DNA of 64,000 nt from Clostridiaceae bacterium (GCA_011390155.1 JAABSW010000007.1:49317-113316), one strand, 5' to 3'; positions 15,242-24,439 are shown, numbered from the stretch's first letter. Program-made: numbers and translations. Notes: generated from the sequence alone by a model not told the origin.

Positions 15242-17671
15242 TTATGTTTCAAGGGTTAGTTTTACATACCCCAGGGTGATTTTTTTAATTCCCTTGTCTG
15301 GGAATGCAATGGTTACTACGTCTCCATCCCTGGCCACCACAGTTCCCTTCCCAAAGGAGGGGTGTCTGACCTGATTGCCCATGGATATGTTGGCCTCAGG
15401 CGCAGCTTCGGAACTCGTGTTTTTATTTAAATGGTTCCCTGGCACCTTCGGTGCAGCATTAAAAGCGCCACCGATGGCAAACCCGGTGGGAGGTGTTGGT
15501 GCTTTTTTCTTTTTTGACCACCGGTCGCTCCGGTCCTTCATGCTGCCCAATGATCCATCTTCCTGTGATATGACACAATGCTCGGGAATTTCTTCTAAAA
15601 ATCGTGAGGGAGGATTACTGTTGGGTCGGCCATAAAGTGTGCGCTGCTGAGCATTGCTCATAAATAATTTTACCTTCGCCCGGGTAATGCCCACATAACA
15701 AAGGCGCCGTTCCTCCTCTTCGTTGCCTTCATTTAACGACATGGAAGAAGGAAAAATATTTTCCTCCATTCCAGGCATGAAAACAACAGGGAATTCCAGC
15801 CCTTTGGCACTGTGAAGGGTCATAAGAAGCATCCCTGGGTCCGATTCGTCCAAATTGTCCACCGCTGCTTCCAGGGAAGTGTTGGCCAGAAATCCTTCCA
15901 GTGTTTTATCATCTGACACTTCGTCGTATTCTTTCGTCAGTGATAAAAACTCCATCAGGTTTTCCACCCTTCCCAGGGATTCGATGGTGTTCTCTTTTTT
16001 TAATCCGTCAATCATACCTGTATCATCATAAATTTTCTGGGTTAGCATGGTCACGGGAATGCTATTCTTTTCCTCTATCCACCGGTCCAGCAATTGTGCA
16101 AAGTCTGTCAGGTTTTTCATAGCCCTACCACCAGCCATAATCAACAACCGTGGGTCTTTCAACACCTGGTAGATGGTGCACTGGTGATCTTCTGCAACGG
16201 TTTCAAGGGCTTCAATGGTTTTGCTGCCAATGCCCCTGCGGGGGACATTGACAATGCGTTTAAGACTAACCCCGTCACTGGGGTTTTCGATAACTTTCAG
16301 GTATGCCAAAATGTCCCGGATTTCCTTTCTGTCATAGAAGCGTGTGCCCCCATAAATGCGGTAAGGAATGGCTGCTTTCATAAGCGCTTCCTCAAGTACC
16401 CTCGACTGGGCATGGGTACGGTAGAGTACGGCAAAATCGCTGCTGCTATAACCGTCGTCTATGAGACTTCTGGCTGTGTTCACCAGAAAAGCAGCTTCAT
16501 CATACTCATTGCTGCAGCGTTTGTAAACCAGTGGTTCTCCCTTATTTCCTTCTGTAAACAGTTTTTTGTGTTTTCTCATCTGGTTGTTGGCCACCACTTT
16601 GTTGGCGGCTTCCAGGATGGTGGAGGTGGAGCGGTAGTTCTGCTCCAGTTTAACCGTTCGTGTATCGGAAAAATCTTTCTCAAAGCCCAGGATATTACTG
16701 ATATCAGCCCCGCGCCATCCGTAGATGGATTGGTCGTCGTCACCTACCACACACAGGTTATGATGACGGTCAGCAATTGACCGTACCCATAGATATTGTG
16801 GTCGGTTTGTATCCTGAAACTCATCCACCAAGACATATTGAAAACGCTGTTGGTAATAGGCCAAGACATCCGGTGCTTCCCTGAACAGGATAAGGGTTTT
16901 GACAATCAGATCGTCAAAATCAAGGGCATTGTTTTTTTTCAGTTTCTTCTCGTACAGTTCATACAACTGGGCCATTTGTTTCTGGTAATAATCATTTCCA
17001 GCTTCTTTAACACATTCTGCAGGGGTCATCATGACATCTTTACGTTTGCTTATGTAACCACTGACCATCCCCGGGGAAAAGATTTTTTCACTGATGTTCA
17101 GGTCTTTGATGCATTCTTTCAGCAGAATTTTTTGGTCCTGTGTGTCATAAATCACGAAATTGCGGCCATAACCCAGCCGTTCGATGTCTTTACGCAGGAT
17201 TCGAGCACAGGCAGCGTGGAAGGTATTGAGCCACATGGCGTCATAACGTCCTTCCAGTCTTTTCTGCACCCGCTCTTTCATTTCCTTTGCTGCTTTGTTA
17301 GTGAAGGTGATGGCCAGTATTTTGTACGGATCAACCCCTTCTGATTCCAGCAATCTGGCCATGGCCAGGGGTGGCTGTCGGGTTAAATCATCCTGATTAT
17401 CTTCCATCCATCTGTTCAATTCCAGTACCTGCTTTTCTGAAAGGTTCTCAGGTAATGCTTCTGTTCCATACACAGGACCGAACCGAATGAGGTGGCTGAT
17501 TCGATTCACCAGCATAGTGGTTTTTCCCGATCCGGCACCTGCCAGTACCAGTGAGGGACCGTGTACGTGCAACACTGCCTCACGTTGAGCTTTGTTCAGA
17601 TGAGGGTACTGGGCTTCTATAAAGGTATCCCGCAGCCGGATAAATTCCTTCTGCCAGGCATGTTCATTCAT
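15242..17671 (-). CDS. pcrA: ATP-dependent DNA helicase PcrA/UvrD
   Basis: Superfamily 1A 3'-5' helicase for repair and rolling-circle replication, 809 residues. Motifs in order: GAGSGKTTML (Walker A), ITFTNKAAKEMKER, VDEFQDTN (Walker B), VGDDDQSIYGWRGAD, LEQNYRST, VMTLHSAKGLEF as LMTLHSAKGLEFPVVF, and RRLCYVGITRA. An insertion after the Walker A motif (about residues 60-105) is a little longer than in typical PcrA. The C-terminal tail is a low-complexity linker followed by a Tudor-like end (VRHPSFGKGTVV). ATG 17671 is preferred (AAAGGAG 8 nt upstream). Followed by ligA. Confidence 0.96.
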   Translation of the reverse strand: MNEHAWQKEFIRLRDTFIEAQYPHLNKAQREAVLHVHGPSLVLAGAGSGKTTMLVNRISHLIRFGPVYGTEALPENLSEKQVLELNRWMEDNQDDLTRQPPLAMARLLESEGVDPYKILAITFTNKAAKEMKERVQKRLEGRYDAMWLNTFHAACARILRKDIERLGYGRNFVIYDTQDQKILLKECIKDLNISEKIFSPGMVSGYISKRKDVMMTPAECVKEAGNDYYQKQMAQLYELYEKKLKKNNALDFDDLIVKTLILFREAPDVLAYYQQRFQYVLVDEFQDTNRPQYLWVRSIADRHHNLCVVGDDDQSIYGWRGADISNILGFEKDFSDTRTVKLEQNYRSTSTILEAANKVVANNQMRKHKKLFTEGNKGEPLVYKRCSNEYDEAAFLVNTARSLIDDGYSSSDFAVLYRTHAQSRVLEEALMKAAIPYRIYGGTRFYDRKEIRDILAYLKVIENPSDGVSLKRIVNVPRRGIGSKTIEALETVAEDHQCTIYQVLKDPRLLIMAGGRAMKNLTDFAQLLDRWIEEKNSIPVTMLTQKIYDDTGMIDGLKKENTIESLGRVENLMEFLSLTKEYDEVSDDKTLEGFLANTSLEAAVDNLDESDPGMLLMTLHSAKGLEFPVVFMPGMEENIFPSSMSLNEGNEEEERRLCYVGITRAKVKLFMSNAQQRTLYGRPNSNPPSRFLEEIPEHCVISQEDGSLGSMKDRSDRWSKKKKAPTPPTGFAIGGAFNAAPKVPGNHLNKNTSSEAAPEANISMGNQVRHPSFGKGTVVARDGDVVTIAFPDKGIKKITLGYVKLTLET

Positions 17672-17728
17672 ATGCAACACTCCTTTCCACTGACAAGTAT
17701 AGCATAAAACACCGTTGTCCGGGGTACT

Positions 17729-17756
17729 TAAAAAACCCTGTCGGATGACAGGGTTT
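17729..17756 (-). terminator. Intrinsic terminator of the REC-PAS-GGDEF gene
   Basis: Minus strand stem AAAACCCTGTC / GACAGGGTTTT with a 4-nt loop and a T run, overlapping the stop codon of the gene ending at 17756. Confidence 0.9.
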
Positions 17757-19078
17757 TACTCTTCCAAGCTGTTTCCATAGCGGTCCAATCTATTTATATG
17801 CTTCAAATTTTCTATTTCGTTGTAGTCAGGATGCGCCTTCATCATCTCCAACAGTTCTTTTAAGCGCTGGTCCCGGTTGTTCTGTTTATTGCGGTACATA
17901 TTGTCGTCAGCGTCCTTGATCATTTGTACTGCCGGCTTATCTTTATTGTATTTTGTCCCTGAACCCAGGGATAAACTGGTCAGTTTCCCATTTTTCATTT
18001 CTTCCTCACATCTTCGTTTAATGCGCCGCATGATTTTTCGCACATCTGCTTCATCGGTTTGTGACAATAAAACAGTGAATTCATCACCACCTGTGCGGCA
18101 AACGATGTCTTCATCCCGGCAACTTTCACTTAATATGTTGGCAATTTCGACGGCAACACTGTCTCCCTGTGGATGACCCAACACATCATTGACAAGTTTC
18201 AACCCATCGATATCTCCCAGAATAACACTCAGAGGGTATTGTCGTTCAGTGTCCAGGCGGTTCAGCTCCTCTTCAAAAAAGTCTCGGTTGTACAAACCAG
18301 TCAACCTATCCCGGAACCGGAGGTATATCATTTCTTCCTCCGCCTTTTTTCGTTCTGTCACATCCCTGACAATGGCCACTGCTTCATTCTCTCCACTGGC
18401 CATGACCCTCATCTCAAAAATCCGGGGTCCCTTGGCAATGGTTAGCTCATATTCCAAGGTTTGCAGGGTGTCAGTGGTAAGGGCCTTCTGCACCACTGAT
18501 AATATTTGTCCTCCCAAGGGATCGGGTAAGGTTTCCGTCACTTTTTTACCTTTCAACCAACTTGCGTCTTTCACCAGCAACTGATCATCTGAGGTGAAAA
18601 TTTCCAGGTGAGTACCTTCCTGGTCATAACAAAACAAAATATCCGGCAATACCTGGATCATGGATTGAAAACGTTGCTCACTGCGGTCTAGCGTTTGTTT
18701 CATTTCAGCTTTATAGAGTGCCAGTTCTATGTTTATGTAAAGTTCTTTTTCGTTAAAAGGTTTTACCAGAAAACCATAAGGTTCTGTGGCCAATACCCGT
18801 TCCATCAGATCTTCATTCAAGAGGCCCGAGAGGAACAGCACAGGAATTCCCAGGTGATTTTGCACCTGGTTAGCCGCCCATATACCGTCTTTTTCACCTT
18901 TTAGGGTGATGTCCATCAATACCAAGTCAGGTTTTCGTTTCATGATCATGGGCATCGCTTCTTCCACCGAATGGGCCACGCCCACAACACGATACCCCCG
19001 TTGTAACAGGGCATCTTTGATCACCTGTACATCCAGCAGACTATCTTCAACCACAAATATTTTCCCACTGCGTTTCAT
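17756..19078 (-). CDS. Response regulator with PAS and active-type GGDEF domain
   Basis: Predicted diguanylate cyclase of 440 residues. Order: receiver domain (GKIFVVEDSLLDVQVI; phosphorylation Asp in LVLMDITLK; Lys in FLVKPF), a PAS domain (about residues 135-245), and GGDEF with intact RTGGDEF and an upstream RxxD inhibitory site (RDED five residues before GGDEF). It therefore can make cyclic di-GMP and be product-inhibited. ATG 19078 is chosen because GAGG lies 8 nt upstream. No kinase is next to it. It is a single-gene unit with its own terminator. Confidence 0.93.
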   Translation of the reverse strand: MKRSGKIFVVEDSLLDVQVIKDALLQRGYRVVGVAHSVEEAMPMIMKRKPDLVLMDITLKGEKDGIWAANQVQNHLGIPVLFLSGLLNEDLMERVLATEPYGFLVKPFNEKELYINIELALYKAEMKQTLDRSEQRFQSMIQVLPDILFCYDQEGTHLEIFTSDDQLLVKDASWLKGKKVTETLPDPLGGQILSVVQKALTTDTLQTLEYELTIAKGPRIFEMRVMASGENEAVAIVRDVTERKKAEEEMIYLRFRDRLTGLYNRDFFEEELNRLDTERQYPLSVILGDIDGLKLVNDVLGHPQGDSVAVEIANILSESCRDEDIVCRTGGDEFTVLLSQTDEADVRKIMRRIKRRCEEEMKNGKLTSLSLGSGTKYNKDKPAVQMIKDADDNMYRNKQNNRDQRLKELLEMMKAHPDYNEIENLKHINRLDRYGNSLEE

Positions 19079-19134
19079 GTGCATCACCTCGAAGAAAGTT
19101 GGTTCTTTACTACCATTTTAGCATAAATCAGAGC

Positions 19135-20382
19135 TCAGTGCCCTCCATTTTGCAACACCTTATGGTATTTTTTAAAATAGGCTTCCATTTGCTTCTCTGT
19201 AACCCCTTCCAACTGCATTTGGAAAGCAGTTTCCAGTAAAACTCCCATTGTTTTTCCCTGTTCAAACCCCCATTTTTTCAAGTCAGTGCCTTTGACCAAT
19301 GGCTTGATCTTCTCCTGTGGTCGCCATTTTTTGATCCGGTACATTGCTTGGTGAACTTCTGAATCCCTGCCAATGTAACTCCAGAAGGGTGCTAAGGCGG
19401 TTATTGTCAGCATTAATTCATCCAGGTTTACGCCCAGGCTTAAACGCAGGACATCAGCTTTTCTCTCAGCATACAACTGAAAATTTTTGATTCCCCAAGA
19501 TATTTCAGTAATAAACCGTGTATGGTCATGATGATTGCTTAGTTCGGCATATTGCCTGATAACCCGGCTACGTATTTCCCTTTGGTCAGTCTCTGGGCTT
19601 TGTTGGTGTTCTGACAGCATACAGACTGACAAAAGAACGCCCCACATCCACTGCACCGGGTTGGCTGATTGGTTTCGCAGAGAGGCGGCACAGGTTAGCA
19701 CTTCATAGATCACTGTGTAAAAGGCTTTATTTGTTTGACACATTTCTGGTGTATGTCCCGTCTTACCAAGCAGCTCCCAGCCCTTTGCAGGGTTGAAACT
19801 CAGAAGCCATTTGTTTAGTTCCTCATAAATCCGTTCGTTGGCAACAGAATGCAGAGAAACCCGCCGCATGCCTTTCATGGTTTTTTCTTCAACGGAAAAA
19901 CCCATCCTTGCGCTTAATTGAACGGCACGAAGTACCCGAAGAGGGTCGTCTTCAAAGGTGTGGTTGGAAGCCATTCGCAATCGTCTCATTTCAAGGTCTT
20001 GCAGCCCTTCCAGCGGGTCTTTGATTTCTTCACTCAATGGATTCATATAGAGGGCATTGACTGTAAAATCCCTGCCTTCAGCGTCTCGTTTCATCATCTC
20101 CCATAAAGATAATTTTTGCTGGTCATCGCCCATTCGCGGTAACGAAAACTCAACCGCTAGGCCTTTCACCTGAAAGACACGAAAACTTTTTCCGTACTTC
20201 AACACTTGATCAAAATGCTCCAGCTCTCTTCGAAGCATGTTTTCATCCATACCAAAAACCACAACATCCGTATCTCGAACCGGTATTCCCAATAATTTGT
20301 CCCGGACGGTACCGCCTGTAATGAAGGGTTCCCCGCCTGCGCTGAGCAAATGTTGAAAAATTATTTTTTCCAGTGATGGCAT
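19135..20382 (-). CDS. CCA tRNA nucleotidyltransferase / poly(A) polymerase family
   Basis: Class II nucleotidyltransferase of 415 residues that probably repairs or adds the CCA end of tRNA. Seen: FITGGTVRDKLLGIPVRDTDVVVFG with the catalytic DxD, GRDFTVNALYMN, and DPLRVLRAVQLSARMGF, the head-domain helix. The C-terminal half is poorly conserved. The five tRNAs in this window already encode CCA, which fits a repair role. It could instead be a poly(A) polymerase or an A-adding enzyme; sequence alone does not separate these. ATG 20382 has GGGG 8 nt upstream. Confidence 0.85.
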   Translation of the reverse strand: MPSLEKIIFQHLLSAGGEPFITGGTVRDKLLGIPVRDTDVVVFGMDENMLRRELEHFDQVLKYGKSFRVFQVKGLAVEFSLPRMGDDQQKLSLWEMMKRDAEGRDFTVNALYMNPLSEEIKDPLEGLQDLEMRRLRMASNHTFEDDPLRVLRAVQLSARMGFSVEEKTMKGMRRVSLHSVANERIYEELNKWLLSFNPAKGWELLGKTGHTPEMCQTNKAFYTVIYEVLTCAASLRNQSANPVQWMWGVLLSVCMLSEHQQSPETDQREIRSRVIRQYAELSNHHDHTRFITEISWGIKNFQLYAERKADVLRLSLGVNLDELMLTITALAPFWSYIGRDSEVHQAMYRIKKWRPQEKIKPLVKGTDLKKWGFEQGKTMGVLLETAFQMQLEGVTEKQMEAYFKKYHKVLQNGGH

Positions 20383-20398
20383 GCTTTTCACCCCTTTG

Positions 20399-20432
20399 AC
20401 AAAAGGGAGCCTCCCACTGAGAGACTCCCTTT
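20399..20432 (-). terminator. Intrinsic terminator after the lipoprotein gene
   Basis: Minus strand stem AAAGGGAGTCTC / GAGGCTCCCTTT followed by T residues, about 20 bp past the stop at 20451 and just before the nucleotidyltransferase start. Confidence 0.75.
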
Positions 20433-20450
20433 CAATTCACTTCATCCTGT

Positions 20451-20879
20451 TTATTTTGCTTCTATTTCAGTGATCATGGGCTGTCCCTGTTCAAGTACCA
20501 GGTATTTAATGTACACTTCTGTGCCCGTATCGTATTCCTCTTCTTCCAATTGAGCCCGAACAGCTTCATCCAACTGAAAAACCATAAACGGCTGGGATTC
20601 TCCGATCAGTTCAATTTCCACCGAATGGCTGTCAGCAAATCCCACATACTTCCCTTCTGCTTCAATCAACTGATCTTCAGTTTCATTCTCCTGTTCTTGT
20701 TCCTGTTCTTGTTCTTCTTCCTGTTCTTCCGACCCAGGCGTTTCATTTTCCGGTGTCTCCACCACTTCTTCCGGTTCCGGTTCAGGTTCCGGTGTCTGGC
20801 TGCAACCAACCAGCACCAATACTATCACCATTATCAAAACCAATACTAATTTTTTGTTACCCTTGCCCCTTCTCATCAT
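20451..20879 (-). CDS. Small lipoprotein sharing a domain with the adjacent anti-sigma factor
   Basis: Secreted lipoprotein of 142 residues, no named family recognised. A signal peptide ends in the lipobox LVGC; then comes a low-complexity linker (PEPEPEPEE, EQEQEQEQE) and a compact domain of about 65 residues beginning GKYVGFADSHSVEI. The pattern YxGxADS, a hydrophobic strand, a (L/F)xLxExV helix start and a late PxITxIE resembles two segments in the ectodomain of the anti-sigma protein encoded just upstream. So it may interact with or regulate that protein outside the membrane (inference). ATG 20879 is chosen over the track start because GAGAGG lies 9 nt upstream. Confidence 0.8.
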   Translation of the reverse strand: MMRRGKGNKKLVLVLIMVIVLVLVGCSQTPEPEPEPEEVVETPENETPGSEEQEEEQEQEQEQENETEDQLIEAEGKYVGFADSHSVEIELIGESQPFMVFQLDEAVRAQLEEEEYDTGTEVYIKYLVLEQGQPMITEIEAK

Positions 20880-20965
20880 CTGCCACATCCTCTCAGGTCA
20901 TATTCTTCCTTTATTCCAGTTATACCCTTATATTTTATCAACTCAATCAGAAATTTATCCGATGA

Positions 20966-22006
20966 CTACTTGGATAGCGCCTGGGTCACGATTCCATTGG
21001 TACTGAAATCTGATCCTTTAATGGTGATCACCATTAACACACCCTCCGGCCCTGGTTCACGGTCTGCATCAACTTTTTCAATGATGGATTTTACTGACTC
21101 TGAGAGTGCTATGACCTGTACTTTACTGTTTATCATAAACTCGGCAAAATTGCTGTCGGCACGTCCCAGGTAACGGGCCTCAAGTACCACTTCTTCAAGA
21201 GGTTCTATCATAGTTAGTACCGGCATTTCTCCTTCTTCCACATTGAAGGAAACTGAATAAAGTGCCCCCTGTTCAACAGAATTTTCATTTAATGTATTTT
21301 TCAGTTCTTCCGTTAACCTGAATGACTGGTAATGGGCTGGCACATCAATGAGATTCATTTCAAGATAACTTCTATCAATCTGTTTAACAACAATAGCCAC
21401 ACCAACATTGGGCATTACTTCCTGTACCCCGAACATGGCGATGCTGTCTTCACCTTCTACCGGCGCTTCCATGGCTCCCATGACTCCGGGTGATTCATCT
21501 TCTACCGCATCTGGGGCAACTTCACTTGCAGCAATTTCTGGAGCTTCACTTGCAGCAATCTCGGGAGCTTCACCAGCAGCAGCTTCCGGGGCTGCCTCAG
21601 CAGGCATTTCTGTGTCTTCTGCCACCTCTGCCGACCGAAGCATGGCCGGAGCTTCCTGGGCCTCTTCCATGGCAGGGTTCATGCGGTCAATCTGACTGAA
21701 AATGCCAAAGGCAAGAAACAGAGTGGCTGCAACGGCGGCACCGCTGACCCACAGCTTTCTCCTAAATGGCTTTTGTTTTTCCTCATCAACAGCTTTGGCT
21801 GTTATGATCTCCTCTCCATCCGTCTCCAGGTCTGCCAACAACTCCTTTTCGCTGCGGAGGCGTTTAACCCCCCGAATGGTTTCCATCATGGCTGCAAAAT
21901 CCTGGTCCATTGAAGTTGGAGGCGCTGGTTTACATTCAACTATGAGTGCATCAATAAAATCATTAAGATAATCTTCCTGTTGTTGCTGAGTCATTTGGTT
22001 AAGCAT
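20966..22006 (-). CDS. Membrane-bound anti-sigma factor of the ECF pair
   Basis: Predicted anti-sigma factor, 346 residues. The N-terminal 85 residues are cytoplasmic, with no zinc-binding HxxxCxxC visible. One membrane segment at about 90-108 (LWVSGAAVAATLFLAFGIF) is followed by an Ala/Glu/Pro linker with imperfect repeats of APEIAASE, then an ectodomain of two related segments (about 195-265 and 270-345). It starts 8 nt before the sigma gene ends, and its GGAGG site lies in the sigma gene, so the pair is co-translated. Role is inferred from position and topology. The ectodomain resembles the neighbouring lipoprotein. Confidence 0.82.
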   Translation of the reverse strand: MLNQMTQQQQEDYLNDFIDALIVECKPAPPTSMDQDFAAMMETIRGVKRLRSEKELLADLETDGEEIITAKAVDEEKQKPFRRKLWVSGAAVAATLFLAFGIFSQIDRMNPAMEEAQEAPAMLRSAEVAEDTEMPAEAAPEAAAGEAPEIAASEAPEIAASEVAPDAVEDESPGVMGAMEAPVEGEDSIAMFGVQEVMPNVGVAIVVKQIDRSYLEMNLIDVPAHYQSFRLTEELKNTLNENSVEQGALYSVSFNVEEGEMPVLTMIEPLEEVVLEARYLGRADSNFAEFMINSKVQVIALSESVKSIIEKVDADREPGPEGVLMVITIKGSDFSTNGIVTQALSK

Positions 22007-22523
22007 TGAAATAGCCTCCTTCCTCTAAGATATCTTTCAGTTTCTGCACGCCTCGAAATTGAAGGCTTTTTATGGTTCCCACGGGTTTGGATAGTTCATC
22101 TGCCACATCCTTGAGGGGTCTACCTTCAACAATCCGCCAAAGGATGATTTTCCGGTATAATTCCGGGAGTTTTGCCAAGGCTTCCCGTAGCACAATGTTC
22201 TCTTCGATCATATGGCTTTCCGGTACCGCCAGGTTTTTTTCACTCACTTGGCTCATTTCCACCACTTTTGGACTTCTGCCCCGCTGGCGCCAGGTATCAT
22301 AGATGGTGTTTCTGGCAGCGGTAAAAATGTAAGCCCGGATTTTGTCTTCTTCCACATTGCCTTTCTTCACTTGCTGAAAAACTTTTTGAAACACTTCCTG
22401 TGTAAGTTCTTCTGCTTCCTCTTTGTTTTGAAGTCGATAATAAGCGTATTGATACACTTGTGGCCATAAGGTTTCATAGGTTTCCTGAAATAACTTATTC
22501 CAGGAAGATGATGCTGTTTTCAT
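21999..22523 (-). CDS. ECF-family RNA polymerase sigma factor
   Basis: Alternative sigma factor of 174 residues with region 2 (YQYAYYRLQNKEEAEELTQEVFQKVF, and the -10 recognition stretch IFTAARNTIYDTWRQR) and region 4 (LPELYRKIILWRIVEGRPLKDVADELSKPVGTIKS). Region 1.1 and 3 are missing, as expected. ATG 22523 follows AGAGG. The downstream gene is its presumed anti-sigma factor. A TGCAAC-N16-CGTA motif 45 bp upstream suggests that the sigma factor transcribes its own operon. The signal sensed is unknown. Confidence 0.93.
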   Translation of the reverse strand: MKTASSSWNKLFQETYETLWPQVYQYAYYRLQNKEEAEELTQEVFQKVFQQVKKGNVEEDKIRAYIFTAARNTIYDTWRQRGRSPKVVEMSQVSEKNLAVPESHMIEENIVLREALAKLPELYRKIILWRIVEGRPLKDVADELSKPVGTIKSLQFRGVQKLKDILEEGGYFNA

Positions 22524-22567
22524 GACAGGCACCCTCTCTTTGTCGTATTGCTGGTTCTATAAGTTAA

Positions 22568-22593
22568 TACGTGCATACCCAAAAAGAGTTGCA
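22568..22593 (-). promoter_or_regulatory. ECF-type promoter, probable autoregulation
   Basis: Minus strand TGCAAC (22588-22593), exactly 16 bp, CGTA (22568-22571). This matches the pattern of Bacillus ECF promoters (TGAAAC-N16-CGTA) with one change. It lies upstream of the sigma gene. Its -35 box overlaps the -35 box of the divergent MFS promoter. Confidence 0.6.
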
Positions 22594-22617
22594 ATATGAC
22601 AGGATAAATCTTATGAT
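22589..22617 (+). promoter_or_regulatory. Sigma-A promoter of the MFS gene
   Basis: TTGCAA (22589-22594), 17 bp, TATGAT (22612-22617). The -35 box is shared with the divergent ECF promoter, so binding of the two polymerase forms may be mutually exclusive. Confidence 0.6.
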
Positions 22618-22670
22618 AGAACTAGTGGTTTTGTGAACGAAGAAGATTCAAACATCAGGAGGTTTTTACC

Positions 22671-23978
22671 ATGAGTCATGGCGCTACAGAAGATGTTAAC
22701 CGTTCCAGTGCTTATCGATGGGTTGTGTGGAGTGTGCTGGTGTCAGCTTATTTGGTGGTATTCTTTCACCGCCTGGCACTTGGGGTTGTACGGGATGATT
22801 TAACCGTCGCATTTAGCATCAGTGCCACTACTTTCGGAAACCTGGGTGCCACTTATTTTTATGCCTACACCCTCATGCAAATTCCTTCCGGGTTGCTGGC
22901 TGATTCCATCGGGGCACGAAAAACCGTTACTTATGGCATACTGCTGGCAGCTGCAGGTTCCATCCTGTTTGGTCTCGCACCCACCATTGCCTGGGCTTAT
23001 GGCGGCCGGCTTTTTGTAGGTATCGGTGTGTCTGTTGTGTTAATCGCCATCCTTAAAATATTATCCCAATGGTTTCCTGCAGATCAGTTTGCCACCATGT
23101 CCGGCGTCACTGCTTTTATGGGCAATGTGGGAGGCATGATTGCCCAGACCCCTTTAGCCTTGATGGTGGTTTATTTCACTTGGCGAACCACCTTTGTTGG
23201 TATTGGTCTCTTCAGTTTTTTCATTGCCCTTCTTTGCTATGTACTTGTTCGAAACACACCGGAAGAAAAGGGGTTACCCTCAGTCTCACACAGGGGTTCT
23301 GTTGCCGCTAGCTCCTCTAAAGACAGTGACAAACCCTCGCTAAAAAGCGGACTTGTCTCCGCTGTTAAAAACCCGTATACATGGCCAGGCTTTTTTGTCT
23401 TTATGGGTGTTTTTGGTGCCTACGTTGCCCTAACAGGTTCCTGGGGCAACAGCTTTTTGCAGGATGTCTATGGGTATTCCTCCACTGGTGCCTCCAACCG
23501 TTTAATACTGGTGATCCTCGGCCATGCAATTGGCTGTCTCATCGTGGGAAAACTCTCTGACCGCATGAAACGCCGTCGTCGCCCCATGTTTTTATTTGTG
23601 TTGCTGCATTTAATCACATGGATGGTATTAATCGTTTGGAAGGACGGCACAGTCCCCGGTTTTCTTCTGGCGCCACTCCTTTTTCTCATGGGATTTGGGT
23701 CTTCAGCCGTTATCCTCACCTGGTCCTGCAGTAAAGATGTCAATGATCCTTCTATTTCCGGCATTGCCACCTCCATCGTCAACATGGGGGGTTTTATTGG
23801 CGCTGCCATCATCCCCGTACTCATTGGGGCCGTTATTGACCGTTACGGTGCACAACTGTCCGCTGCCGTACTATACCAACGGGCTTTTCTTATTTGCCTT
23901 GTGGCTGTTGCCATAAGCCTTGGAGCCACGCTTCTTGTAAAGGAGACTTACTGCCAAAACATTTTTTCCCAAAAGTAA
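22671..23978 (+). CDS. MFS transporter
   Basis: Major facilitator superfamily permease of 435 residues with about 12 membrane segments. Seen: GLLADSIGARKTV between segments 2 and 3 (the GxLaDxxGxRkt signature) and GKLSDRMKRRRRP in the second half. A hydrophilic linker at residues about 205-225 separates the two six-segment halves. Overall it resembles the nitrate/hexuronate-type branch, but the substrate cannot be told. ATG 22671 follows AGGAGGTTTTTACC. It is divergent from the ECF operon and ends in a hairpin shared with the HPr gene. Confidence 0.9.
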   Translation: MSHGATEDVNRSSAYRWVVWSVLVSAYLVVFFHRLALGVVRDDLTVAFSISATTFGNLGATYFYAYTLMQIPSGLLADSIGARKTVTYGILLAAAGSILFGLAPTIAWAYGGRLFVGIGVSVVLIAILKILSQWFPADQFATMSGVTAFMGNVGGMIAQTPLALMVVYFTWRTTFVGIGLFSFFIALLCYVLVRNTPEEKGLPSVSHRGSVAASSSKDSDKPSLKSGLVSAVKNPYTWPGFFVFMGVFGAYVALTGSWGNSFLQDVYGYSSTGASNRLILVILGHAIGCLIVGKLSDRMKRRRRPMFLFVLLHLITWMVLIVWKDGTVPGFLLAPLLFLMGFGSSAVILTWSCSKDVNDPSISGIATSIVNMGGFIGAAIIPVLIGAVIDRYGAQLSAAVLYQRAFLICLVAVAISLGATLLVKETYCQNIFSQK

Positions 23979-24002
23979 AACCTGGTTCCGTATGGAATCA
24001 GG
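23974..24002 (-). terminator. Bidirectional terminator between the MFS and HPr genes
   Basis: CCTGGTTCC-GTAT-GGAATCAGG. On the minus strand the T-rich tail is TTTTACTTTT, serving the HPr gene; on the plus strand a weaker TTCTTT tail serves the MFS gene. Confidence 0.7.
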
Positions 24003-24264
24003 CTTCTTTAAAATCATTTTCAATAAGTGCTGTGATGGCTTGAAAAGCTTCTGTTTCATCTGGTCCGCTGACCTTAAGATGAATTTCTTCACTTTTTCTT
24101 ACTCCCATGCTCATAACGTTCATAATGCTCTTTGCATCATATTCGTTGCCGCCTCTGTAAATAAAAATGTCCGCTTTATACCTCATTGCCACTTTAACAA
24201 GAACAGCGGCAGGCCTGGCATGGATACCCGTTTCGTTGGTTACACAAATGGTTTTTTCAAGCAT
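23998..24264 (-). CDS. HPr-family phosphocarrier protein
   Basis: PTS phosphocarrier of 88 residues. The active His is in TGIHARPAA at residue 15, and the regulatory Ser site is in KSIMNVMSMG near residue 46. It accepts phosphate from enzyme I and passes it to sugar EII components; Ser phosphorylation normally mediates CcpA-linked catabolite control. Because His15 is kept it is HPr rather than Crh. It is monocistronic here; enzyme I (ptsI) is not adjacent, unlike the usual ptsHI operon. Ribosome site GAAAGGG precedes ATG 24264. Confidence 0.92.
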   Translation of the reverse strand: MLEKTICVTNETGIHARPAAVLVKVAMRYKADIFIYRGGNEYDAKSIMNVMSMGVRKSEEIHLKVSGPDETEAFQAITALIENDFKEA

Positions 24265-24439
24265 ACGTCGTCACCCTTTCAGCAAGATTTTATGCTACTG
24301 TCTTTGGCAGATTATTACCTTGCACCATGCATCATCTATTTCGGCGAATCTTCTGAAGGTTTTCTCTTATTCATTGTACCTTAAACATCGTCAAAAAAAA
24401 AGCAAAAAAACAAACTTTATTATTAAGAGGAGGGTTACT

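Noticed and set aside
24167-24439. N-terminal 91-codon extension of the MalY-type ORF
   Set aside because: It overlaps the HPr gene on the other strand and has no ribosome site; ATG 24440 has GAGGAGGG and matches the family start.
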